From Candidatus Brocadiaceae bacterium (GTDB lineage Bacteria > Planctomycetota > Brocadiia > SM23-32): DNA of 7,015 nucleotides. The stretch covers positions 1-7,015 of the forward strand of contig JAUWZH010000131.1 of the NCBI GenBank assembly GCA_030615435.1, written 5' to 3'. Of this stretch, positions 1-7,012 are shown piece after piece (positions within the stretch are counted from its first letter, which is position 1; each line of letters starts with the position of its first letter). The position numbers were made by a program, and so were the translations under genes. The notes below the pieces were generated by a model, which was given only the letters and a program-made list of their open reading frames with translations, had not been told where the DNA came from and did no database searches.

Positions 1-1
1 C

Positions 2-796
2 TCAGACGACCTGCTGACGATAGCGGTGCGGTCGTTTTGCGGGGACGGCGACGTAATGGCTTTCCCCTCCCCCACTTACAGCCTATATGAGGTGCTCGCG
101 CAAATCCAGGGGGCCCGTGCGGTCACGGTGGCGTTTCCCGAGGACTATTCGCTTCCGCCGGGACTCGCCGAAACAGGCGCGCGCCTGACGTTGGTGGCGA
201 ACCCCAACGCGCCGAGCGGGACGATGATCCCCCGCGAGGAGATGGAGCGCCTCGCGCGGGCCGTAGAGGGCGTGCTGCTCATTGACGAGGCATACGTGGA
301 CTTCGCCGAATGGAACTGCCTGGAACTGGCCAACAAGTATGAGAACGTCGTGGTTCTGCGCACGATGTCGAAGTCTTACAGCCTGGCCGGAGTGCGGTTC
401 GGCTACGCCGTGGCGAATGAGGAGTTGATAGCGGGCATGACCAAGGTGAAGGACTCCTACAACGTCAGCGCGCCTGCCCTCGCGGGGGCGACGGCGGCCA
501 TCGCGGACCAGGAATGGCTCGCACAGAACGTTGGTCGGCTCAAGAGAACCCGCCGCCGCCTCATCCAGGGGCTGGAGGAGCTCGGCTGCTTCTGCTGGCC
601 CTCTCAGGCGAATTTCGTCCTCGCGCGCATGCCGGAAGGGCGGGACGCCGAACAGGTGTTCAACGAGCTGTTCCGCAGGAAGGTCCTGGTGCGCTACTTC
701 AAATCGCCCCGGCTGGAGGACTGTCTGCGCATCACCGTCGGGACGGATGAGGAGATAGACGCGGTGCTGGGGGCCCTGGGGGAGATCCTGGCGTGA
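2..796 (+). CDS. hisC: Histidinol-phosphate aminotransferase, 5'-truncated by window edge
   Basis: PLP-dependent fold-type I aminotransferase that moves an amino group from glutamate to imidazole-acetol phosphate in histidine synthesis. The frame is open from base 2, and the first codons (SDDLLTIAVRSF) match the interior of HisC, so the GTG at 26 is not the start. About 80-90 N-terminal residues lie outside the window, judging from the usual family length of about 350-370. Visible landmarks in order: the PSPTYSLYE segment, the ANPNAPSGT loop, LLIDEAYVDFAE with the PLP-ring Asp, and SKSYSLAGVRFGY with the Schiff-base lysine encoded at 371-373. The C-terminal motifs are SQANFVLAR and LVRYF...LRITVGTDEE. 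The stop codon overlaps a possible GTG start of hisB (GTGA, 793-796), and the next gene is hisB, which supports HisC over other class I/II aminotransferases. No frameshift is seen. Confidence 0.95.
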   Translation, partial: SDDLLTIAVRSFCGDGDVMAFPSPTYSLYEVLAQIQGARAVTVAFPEDYSLPPGLAETGARLTLVANPNAPSGTMIPREEMERLARAVEGVLLIDEAYVDFAEWNCLELANKYENVVVLRTMSKSYSLAGVRFGYAVANEELIAGMTKVKDSYNVSAPALAGATAAIADQEWLAQNVGRLKRTRRRLIQGLEELGCFCWPSQANFVLARMPEGRDAEQVFNELFRRKVLVRYFKSPRLEDCLRITVGTDEEIDAVLGALGEILA

Positions 797-806
797 CATT
801 AACTCC

Positions 807-813
807 GAGGGAG
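807..813 (+). promoter_or_regulatory. Ribosome binding site deciding the hisB start
   Basis: GAGGGAG ends 9 bases before ATG 823. It competes with GGAG at 781-784, inside the hisC end, which stands 8 bases before the overlapping GTG 793. The purine tract and family alignment favour ATG 823, but the GTG route would give coupled translation with hisC. Confidence 0.55.
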
Positions 814-822
814 CACGGAGAA

Positions 823-1422
823 ATGACGAAGAAAGCTCGCAGCGGCGAGGCGGAACGAACGACTCATGAGACTTCAGTTCGCGTGGAACTCCGGCTGGAC
901 GGAAGCGGACAGGCCGACATCCAGACCGGCGTGGGGTTCCTCAATCACATGCTCGAGCTGCTGGCCCGGCACGCCCGGTTCGACCTCACCGTCGAGGGCT
1001 CCGGCGACCTGGAGGTGGACGCCCACCACACCACGGAGGACGTGGGCATCGTCCTGGGCAATGCCTTCCGCAAGGCCCTCGGCGCCAAGGAAGGCATCAC
1101 GCGTTTCGCCGACGCCAGCGTGCCGATGCAGGCGAGTCTGGCGCACGTCTCGGTGGACATCAGCGGTCGGCCGTTCCTGAGTTTCAACGCGCGGTTCCCC
1201 ACCGCCAAGGTCGGGGATTTCGACGTCGAACTGGTGGGCGAGTTCCTTCAGGCCTTCGCGAGCAACGCCGGCATCACGCTGCACGTGGACCTGGTACGGG
1301 GAGACAACGCGCACCACATCGCCGAGGCCATCTTCAAAGCCCTGGCCCGCGCCTTGCGCGCCGCCGTCGCCATTGACCCGGAAGCCCGCGGCGAGGTGCC
1401 TTCCACGAAGGGAACCCTTTGA
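823..1422 (+). CDS. hisB: Imidazoleglycerol-phosphate dehydratase
   Basis: Monofunctional HisB dehydratase (199 residues from ATG 823; family about 195-200). It removes water from imidazoleglycerol phosphate to give imidazole-acetol phosphate, the substrate of HisC encoded just upstream. Metal and substrate motifs are present: GFLNHML (H42), HHTTEDVG (H68, H69, E72), SGRPFL, ITLHV (H154), DNAHHIAEA (H164, H165, E168) and the C-terminal PSTKGTL. There is no fused phosphatase domain. I chose ATG 823 because GAGGGAG (807-813) lies 9 bases upstream and the N-terminus then fits the family. An in-frame GTG at 793 overlaps the hisC stop and has GGAG at 781-784 eight bases before it, so a protein 10 residues longer is possible. 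Oddity: the segment normally PMDE(A/C)L reads PMQASL (residues 101-106). The stop is followed by a convergent gene. Confidence 0.95.
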   Translation: MTKKARSGEAERTTHETSVRVELRLDGSGQADIQTGVGFLNHMLELLARHARFDLTVEGSGDLEVDAHHTTEDVGIVLGNAFRKALGAKEGITRFADASVPMQASLAHVSVDISGRPFLSFNARFPTAKVGDFDVELVGEFLQAFASNAGITLHVDLVRGDNAHHIAEAIFKALARALRAAVAIDPEARGEVPSTKGTL

Positions 1423-1430
1423 TTTCCGGC

Positions 1431-1452
1431 CGCGCCGGCTCCCGCCGGTGCG
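1431..1452. terminator. Hairpin between convergent hisB and dapF, possible bidirectional terminator
   Basis: The arms 1431-1439 and 1444-1452 can pair over 9 positions (eight Watson-Crick, one G-U when read on +) around the 4-base loop TCCC. It lies 8 bases after the hisB stop and 10 bases beyond the dapF stop, in the only space between the two converging genes. Neither side carries the T-run of a canonical intrinsic terminator, so it may instead be a weak or Rho-assisted end, an RNA 3'-end stabiliser, or chance pairing in G+C-rich DNA. Confidence 0.35.
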
Positions 1453-1462
1453 CGACCACCCT

Positions 1463-2302
1463 CTACCGGGGCCACTCCCCCGTGAAGACCTCCACCGCCG
1501 GACCCGTCATGTAGACGCAGTCGTCCCGCTCGGACCATTCAAGCTCCAGGTCGCCGCCGGGCAGGTGGGCGAGCACCTCGCGTCCCGTGCGGCCCAGCAG
1601 GTGCATCGCCACGCAGACAGCCGAGGCGCCCGTGCCGCAGGCCAGGGTCGCGCCGCTGCCCCGCTCCCAGGTGGCCATCCTCAGCTCCTCCGGGGAGAAT
1701 ACCTCCACGAAGTGAGCATTGACGCGCTGCGGGAAGGCGTCGTGGTTCTCTATCTGCGGGCCGAGCTCGCGCCAGTCGAGCTCATCGAGCTTCTTGACCG
1801 GCACCACGCAGTGTGGGTTGCCCATCGAGAGGCACGTCACCCTCAGCGTGGTATCGGGCAGCGTCAGTTCCTCGTCCACCACCCGCTCATCCTCTGGCCC
1901 CGTCATGGGAATCTCGGAGCGACGCAAGAGGGGGCGGCCCATGTTCACTGTTGCGGCGCTTGCCGTTTCCCCCTCAATGACGAGCCGGACGGTGCGCAGC
2001 CCCGCTTTCGTCTCCACCAGCATCTCCTCATTGCGACAGAGGCCGTGCTCGTAGGCGTACTTGGCCACGCAGCGGATGCCGTTCCCGCACATCTCGGCCT
2101 CGCTGCCGTCGGCGTTGAAGATGCGCATCCCCACGTCGGCCTCCTCCGAGGGGGTGATGAGGATAAGCCCGTCGGAGCCCACGCCGAAGTGCCGGTGTGA
2201 GATCACCCGCGCCAGGGCTGCCGGATCCTCCACGCGCTCCCTATGGCAATCCACGAAGACATAGTCATTTCCCGTGCCGTGCATCTTGGTGAAGCGCATC
2301 AT
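1463..2302 (-). CDS. dapF: Diaminopimelate epimerase
   Basis: PLP-independent epimerase converting LL- to meso-diaminopimelate, the penultimate step to lysine and the source of the meso-DAP crosslinking residue in peptidoglycan. At 279 residues it is a normal length. The N-terminus MRFTKMHGTGNDYVFVD is typical. The two catalytic cysteines are in MCGNGIRC (C72) and LACGTGASA (C222). NADGSEAE, GNPHCV and ERGSGAT supply the substrate-binding loops. Two ATGs stand in tandem: the first (2302-2300) overlaps the stop of the upstream Nudix gene in ATGA, and the second (2299-2297) has a more comfortable distance from the GGGGG tract at 2307-2311. Either start leaves the protein essentially unchanged. 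The overlap implies translational coupling and one transcript from the Nudix promoter. No other lysine genes are in the window. Confidence 0.97.
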   Translation of the reverse strand: MMRFTKMHGTGNDYVFVDCHRERVEDPAALARVISHRHFGVGSDGLILITPSEEADVGMRIFNADGSEAEMCGNGIRCVAKYAYEHGLCRNEEMLVETKAGLRTVRLVIEGETASAATVNMGRPLLRRSEIPMTGPEDERVVDEELTLPDTTLRVTCLSMGNPHCVVPVKKLDELDWRELGPQIENHDAFPQRVNAHFVEVFSPEELRMATWERGSGATLACGTGASAVCVAMHLLGRTGREVLAHLPGGDLELEWSERDDCVYMTGPAVEVFTGEWPR

Positions 2303-2982
2303 CTCACCCCCAGACTTCCCCCGGCGGGAAACAGGAAGACCGGCTCGCGCAGCTCGGCGCGGCAGTCCGGAGCGATCAGTCGGTAAGGGGTATTCGTTCC
2401 GGTCGGATTCTTTTCCACGTCAGCGGCCTCCAGAAGCCGCGCGGCAGCCCTCGAAGGCGCAGCCGCCCCGAGCGCGACCAGCACGCGGCGGAGGTCCTGC
2501 GCCGTGAAAGAGGCCCCCAGAAATGCGAAAGCCATGTGGGACCTCTCGCAGCGCCGTCGCAGGTGAGCGAGTGCAGCGGGAAGGATTGCGCCGTGGTCGA
2601 AGGCCAGGGGTGGCAGCGCCCCGACCGGATGCCAGGCCGCCCGCACGGCATCATCTGCTCCCTTCACTGCGTCGGCTCCACTGCGGGCAATGCCAACGTA
2701 GACGGCGCTCACCACGCGTCCACGCGGGTCGCGCCCCGGCTTGCCCCACGCACCCACTTGCTCCAGGACGACGGGCGTGAGGCCCGTCTCCTCTCGCAGC
2801 TCCCGGGCGGCGGCGTCCGGCAGGTCCTCCTCCTCTTCCACAAAACCGCCCGGCAGCGCCCAGCATCCCCTGTAGGGCTCATTGCGGCGCTCGACCAGGA
2901 GCACCTCCAGCTCCCCTTCGGCCGAGCAGCGCAGCGCAACCGTGTCGGCAGCGACGCACATGCTTGGCGGCATCGGGCTCAT
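2299..2982 (-). CDS. Nudix hydrolase with C-terminal winged-helix-like domain (NrtR-like)
   Basis: 227-residue protein. The N-terminal Nudix domain (about residues 9-130) has a perfect Nudix box, G-x5-E-x7-REL-x-EE-x-GL, at residues 46-68. Just after it comes GRDPRGRVVSAVY (83-95), a segment I recall from ADP-ribose pyrophosphatases and NrtR-type regulators. The C-terminal part (about 140-205, from LPAALAHLR through AFAFLGASFTAQDLRR to PTGTNTPYRL) resembles the winged-helix domain that NrtR proteins use to bind DNA in NAD-synthesis control. The likely ligand or substrate is ADP-ribose or a related nucleoside diphosphate. It could be a hydrolase, a regulator or both; the intact box argues that catalysis is possible. 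The ATG at 2982 is chosen because AAGGAG (2993-2998) precedes it and a promoter lies just upstream. Upstream in-frame codons beyond about 3031 would fall outside the transcript; ATG 3009 is the main alternative. The stop overlaps dapF. Confidence 0.88.
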   Translation of the reverse strand: MSPMPPSMCVAADTVALRCSAEGELEVLLVERRNEPYRGCWALPGGFVEEEEDLPDAAARELREETGLTPVVLEQVGAWGKPGRDPRGRVVSAVYVGIARSGADAVKGADDAVRAAWHPVGALPPLAFDHGAILPAALAHLRRRCERSHMAFAFLGASFTAQDLRRVLVALGAAAPSRAAARLLEAADVEKNPTGTNTPYRLIAPDCRAELREPVFLFPAGGSLGVR

Positions 2983-2992
2983 TGTCTCTGTT

Positions 2993-2998
2993 CTCCTT
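2993..2998 (-). promoter_or_regulatory. Ribosome binding site of the Nudix gene
   Basis: AAGGAG on the minus strand, 10 bases before ATG 2982. It is the best Shine-Dalgarno match in the divergent region and is the reason for preferring 2982 over the upstream in-frame ATG at 3009, which has only GAGG about 6 bases away. Confidence 0.6.
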
Positions 2999-3037
2999 CG
3001 CGATGGCATGTCCACCCTCACGCAGGCACGCGATGCT

Positions 3038-3065
3038 ATTATGGGCGCCCCGGCTCGGGAATCAA
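3038..3065 (-). promoter_or_regulatory. Predicted sigma70-type promoter of the Nudix-dapF operon
   Basis: On the minus strand, -35 TTGATT (3065-3060), a 16-base spacer and -10 CATAAT (3043-3038). That is 4/6 and 5/6 matches to the consensus hexamers. A start near the G at 3031 would leave a leader of about 50 bases before ATG 2982. A+T-rich hexamers at this spacing are rare in this G+C-rich window. The spacer contains the 8-base palindrome GGGCGCCC (3043-3050). Confidence 0.55.
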
Positions 3066-3077
3066 GCACATGCGCTT
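3064..3077. promoter_or_regulatory. Imperfect palindrome between divergent promoters, candidate operator
   Basis: AAGCaCATGcGCTT is symmetric at 12 of 14 positions (lower case breaks the symmetry). It overlaps the last bases of the minus-strand -35 and lies about 26 bases upstream of the plus-strand -35. That placement would suit an autoregulator such as the neighbouring Nudix/winged-helix protein. The link is inference only; a 14-base imperfect palindrome can arise by chance. Confidence 0.25.
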
Positions 3078-3103
3078 CGAGCCAGGCGATGGGAGACGAT
3101 GGT

Positions 3104-3133
3104 TTGACTTTCTCGTGCCTTGCATCACATAAT
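3104..3133 (+). promoter_or_regulatory. Predicted sigma70-type promoter of the amidotransferase-coaB operon
   Basis: -35 TTGACT (3104-3109), an 18-base spacer and -10 CATAAT (3128-3133), each matching 5 of 6 consensus bases. Transcription from about G3140 would give a leader of roughly 37 bases before ATG 3177. It would exclude the upstream in-frame TTG 3120 and ATG 3132 as starts. The leader is too short for a classical attenuator or riboswitch. Confidence 0.6.
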
Positions 3134-3176
3134 GGCCGCGGTTTTGCCGATAGACAGCGACATGGTGCGCCGTGCT

Positions 3177-3743
3177 ATGATCCTGATAATAGACAACTAC
3201 GACTCCTTCACCTACAACCTGGTTCAATGCCTGGGCGAGCTCGGGGCGGAGATCGGGGTCTTCCGCAACGACAAGATCACGGTGGGCGAAATCGCGGGGA
3301 TGGCCCCGGACCACATCATCATCTCCCCCGGCCCCTGCACGCCGAACGAGGCGGGTATCTCCAACGAAGTGGTGCGGCGTTTCGCCGGCGAGGTCCCCCT
3401 CCTGGGCGTCTGCCTGGGACATCAGTGCATTGCGGCGGCGCTCGGTGGGGAGGTGGTCCGCCACCGCCGCCTGATGCACGGCAAGACGAGCATGATCACC
3501 CACGACGGCAGGACGATCTATCGCGGCCTGCCGAACCCCTTCGAGGCCACCCGCTATCATTCCCTTTCGGTGCCAGAGGATTCGCTGCCCGATTGCTTCG
3601 AGGTGACGGCCCGTGCCGATCCCGACGAGGTGATGGGCATCCGGCACACGGAATACCCCATGGAAGGCGTCCAGTTCCACCCCGAGTCCTTCCTGACCGT
3701 CGAGGGGCCGAGGTTGCTTCAGAACTTCCTGGAGATGGGCTGA
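3177..3743 (+). CDS. pabA: Glutamine amidotransferase, anthranilate/aminodeoxychorismate synthase component II
   Basis: Class I (triad) glutamine amidotransferase of 188 residues, the usual TrpG/PabA length. It releases ammonia from glutamine for a chorismate-using partner: TrpE (anthranilate, tryptophan) or PabB (4-amino-4-deoxychorismate, folate). Diagnostic segments: MILIIDNYDSFTYN at the N-terminus, SPGPCTPNEAG (50-60), the nucleophile in GVCLGHQ (C79), RYHSL, and VQFHPES (H168, E170), completing the triad. ATG 3177 is chosen by family alignment. It has only a weak GGTG (3164-3167) nine bases upstream; ATG 3162 in the same frame is an alternative. No large subunit is in the window, so PabA and TrpG cannot be told apart, and many bacteria use one protein for both. 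It is first in a block with coaB, 48 bases upstream of it. Confidence 0.92.
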   Translation: MILIIDNYDSFTYNLVQCLGELGAEIGVFRNDKITVGEIAGMAPDHIIISPGPCTPNEAGISNEVVRRFAGEVPLLGVCLGHQCIAAALGGEVVRHRRLMHGKTSMITHDGRTIYRGLPNPFEATRYHSLSVPEDSLPDCFEVTARADPDEVMGIRHTEYPMEGVQFHPESFLTVEGPRLLQNFLEMG

Positions 3744-3759
3744 AGCGCCTCCGGGTCTC

Positions 3760-3778
3760 GCGGTTCTTCTGAACCCGC
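3760..3778 (+). other. Weak intercistronic hairpin between pabA and coaB
   Basis: GCGGTTC (3760-3766) can pair with GAACCCGC (3771-3778) around TTCT if one C is bulged. It sits in the 48-base gap and ends 13 bases before the coaB ATG. No T-run follows, so it is unlikely to terminate transcription. It might affect coaB translation or RNA processing, or be chance. Confidence 0.2.
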
Positions 3779-3791
3779 CGGGCAAGCAATC

Positions 3792-4478
3792 ATGGCCGAG
3801 ACTCTGTCGGACAAGAGGATCCTCATTACAAGCGGCCCGACCCGGGCCAACATAGACGCCGTGCGTTACATCAGCAACCGCTCCACCGGACGGCTCGGGC
3901 GCCGCATCGCCATCGAGGCAATCGCGGAAGGGGCGCGGGTGACGCTGATAGCGGGGCCGGACAGCGCCCTTCCCACGCGGCAGGACCTCTCTGAGGCCGA
4001 ATGGTCCAGGCTGCGCATCGTGCCCATCGAGACGGTCTTCGAGCTTCTGCAGGTCATTCAGGCAGAACTCACCGCGCCCGAGCGCTACCACGCCGCCCTT
4101 CACGCGATGGCCGTGCTCGACTACGTCCCGCAGAGAGAAGAAACCGGCAAAGTCCCCTCGGAGAAGGAGACCTGGAGCCTTCGCCTCGTGCGCACGCCCA
4201 AGGTCATCCGCCGCATCAAGGTCTGGAGCCCCCGCACCTACCTCGTTGGCTTCAAGCTGGAGGTGAACAAGAGCGACGAGCGGCTCAGGGAAATCGGCGT
4301 GGCCTTCCTCAGGGACAGTCGGGCGGACCTTGTGGTGGCCAACGACCTGTCGAGAATCAGCGGGGAGCAGCATCCGGCCCTCATCGTCGGCCGCAGCGGA
4401 AACGTCCTGGCGGAGCCCCGCACCAGGAGCGACATAGCCCGCGAGCTCTGCCGCCTCCTGGCCCAGGCGCTCGGGTAG
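3792..4478 (+). CDS. coaB: Stand-alone phosphopantothenate-cysteine ligase
   Basis: Joins cysteine to 4'-phosphopantothenate with nucleotide activation, the second step from pantothenate to coenzyme A. The 228-residue protein is only the CoaB half. It has no CoaC flavoprotein domain, unlike the common fused CoaBC of about 400 residues. Seen: nucleotide-binding ITSGPTRANIDAVR (12-25), SNRSTGRLG with N29 matching the Asn needed in the ligase, HAMAVLDYVP (104-113), GKVPSE (K120), TPKVI, VGFKLEVN (152-159) and ADLVVANDLSRIS. The HAM(A)V-DY, GFKL and ANDL wording recalls the separate CoaB of streptococci and enterococci more than the E. coli fusion. I see no good Shine-Dalgarno before ATG 3792. 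It follows pabA on the same strand and is probably cotranscribed; its stop lies 10 bases from the convergent mtaB stop. A partner coaC should exist elsewhere. Confidence 0.88.
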   Translation: MAETLSDKRILITSGPTRANIDAVRYISNRSTGRLGRRIAIEAIAEGARVTLIAGPDSALPTRQDLSEAEWSRLRIVPIETVFELLQVIQAELTAPERYHAALHAMAVLDYVPQREETGKVPSEKETWSLRLVRTPKVIRRIKVWSPRTYLVGFKLEVNKSDERLREIGVAFLRDSRADLVVANDLSRISGEQHPALIVGRSGNVLAEPRTRSDIARELCRLLAQALG

Positions 4479-4488
4479 GAGCCGAGTG

Positions 4489-5808
<1,320 letters not shown>

Positions 5809-5857
5809 GCCGTTGTTCCAGCCATGAGGGGCACTGCACTGGGCCGGGCCCCGAGCG

Positions 5858-7012
5858 CTACGCGCGCGCCACACCCGATTCCCGCGCCGCCTCCGCCACG
5901 GCGTCCGCCACCCTGCGGTGGACCTCCTTGGACATGAAATCGGGCACCAGTTCGCCTTCAGGGGCCTGACGGGCGAGGGAGTGGGCCGCGGCGAGCTTCA
6001 TCTGTTCGTTTATGTCGGCCGCCCGTGCATCCAACGCGCCGCGGAAGATCCCGGGAAAGCCGAGGGCGTTGTTCAGGTGGCGGCCGTCAATGGCCACCGC
6101 TGCTCCCGCCCCCAGCGCCTCGTGAGGCCAGATCTCCGGGGTCGGGTTCGCCATGGCGAAAACGATCGGCCCCGGTGCCATGGAACGCACCATCTCCGTC
6201 GAGACCAGGCCGGCCGCGCTGACCCCGATGAAGGCGTCCTTGCCCCGCAGGACGCGGTCGAGCGGTCCACTTTCGTCCTCGCGATTGGTCAGGCGCGCGA
6301 GCTCCTCCTTCGCCGGGTTCATGCCCTCGGCGCGATCCCGGTGGATGGCTCCCCGCCGGTCGCACAGCACCACGTCGCGCACCCCGTAGGCCAACAGGAA
6401 CCGGGCGATGGCCGACCCCGCCGCACCGGCGCCGTTTATGACCACGTTCAGCTCGGAGGCCACCTTGCCGCTGATGCGCAGAGCGTTCATCAGGGCCGCC
6501 AGCACCACCACTGCCGTGCCGTGCTGGTCGTCGTGGAAGACGGGAATGTCGAGCCGCTCCTTCAGCCTTTCCTCCACCTCGAAGCACAGCGGGGCCGCGA
6601 CGTCCTCCAGCAGGACGGCGCCGAAGGTCGGGGCCACCAGGGAGACGGCGTCCACGAAGGCGTCCGCCTCATGGGTGTCCACCAGAAGCGGCACGGCGCT
6701 GACGTCCACCATCTCCATCAGGATGACGGCCTTGCCCTCCATGACGGGCATGGCGGCGCGCACGCCGACGTCCCCCAGACCGAGGACGGCGGTCCCGTTG
6801 GTGACCACGGCCACAGTGTCGCCGATCGAGGTGTAGGGGTATATCCGGTCGGGGTCGGCCTCGATCAGCTTGCTCACCTTCGCCACGCCGGGGGTGTAGA
6901 TCTTGCGCAGGTCGGCGACGGTATTGAGGCGGACGCGGCTGACCATGCGGGTCTTGCCCCGGACGTGCAGGGGGAGAACGTCCTCCAGTTCCGGATCTAT
7001 TTCACGCTCCAT
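5858..7012 (-). CDS. Malic enzyme (malate to pyruvate + CO2), possibly 5'-truncated
   Basis: Oxidative decarboxylase of malate using NAD or NADP, linking C4 acids to pyruvate. Landmarks from Met 7012: catalytic Tyr39 in YTPGVA, TVAVVTNGTAVLGLGD (66-81), catalytic Lys94 in MEGKA, metal ligands E136/D137 in LEDVAAP and D161/D162 in FHDDQHGTA. The dinucleotide-binding GAGAAG is at 194-199, followed by LCDRRG (D218, which suggests NAD), then FIGVS, FAMANPTPEI and NNALGFPGIFRGALDAR. The 384 residues cover a complete short bacterial malic enzyme. However, the frame stays open to the right edge, three bases past this ATG, and no ribosome site can be seen, so an N-terminal extension such as an ACT domain could lie outside. 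The segment usually GRSDxPNQxNN is the shorter GRHLNN (310-315). It probably shares a transcript with mtaB. Confidence 0.93.
   Translation of the reverse strand: MEREIDPELEDVLPLHVRGKTRMVSRVRLNTVADLRKIYTPGVAKVSKLIEADPDRIYPYTSIGDTVAVVTNGTAVLGLGDVGVRAAMPVMEGKAVILMEMVDVSAVPLLVDTHEADAFVDAVSLVAPTFGAVLLEDVAAPLCFEVEERLKERLDIPVFHDDQHGTAVVVLAALMNALRISGKVASELNVVINGAGAAGSAIARFLLAYGVRDVVLCDRRGAIHRDRAEGMNPAKEELARLTNREDESGPLDRVLRGKDAFIGVSAAGLVSTEMVRSMAPGPIVFAMANPTPEIWPHEALGAGAAVAIDGRHLNNALGFPGIFRGALDARAADINEQMKLAAAHSLARQAPEGELVPDFMSKEVHRRVADAVAEAARESGVARA

Noticed and set aside
26..28. GTG as the start of hisC
   Set aside because: The upstream in-frame codons continue the HisC alignment to the window edge, so this codon is internal.
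1373..2200. 275-codon plus-strand frame overlapping the hisB end and opposite dapF
   Set aside because: dapF on the other strand carries both catalytic cysteine motifs; this frame shows no domain.
2983..3069. N-terminal extension of the Nudix protein to 3069
   Set aside because: It would start upstream of the predicted promoter start near 3031, adds unconserved Arg/Ser-rich residues, and AAGGAG serves ATG 2982.
5809..5857. Possible hairpin (GGGGC...GCCCC) and CACTG doublet between the malic enzyme and mtaB
   Set aside because: Only a 5-base stem with a long loop and a 10-base doublet; expected by chance in this composition.
5809..5874. Upstream start of mtaB at 5874, overlapping the malic enzyme
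   Set aside because: The added 22 residues do not resemble the family, whose conserved part begins right after Met 5808.
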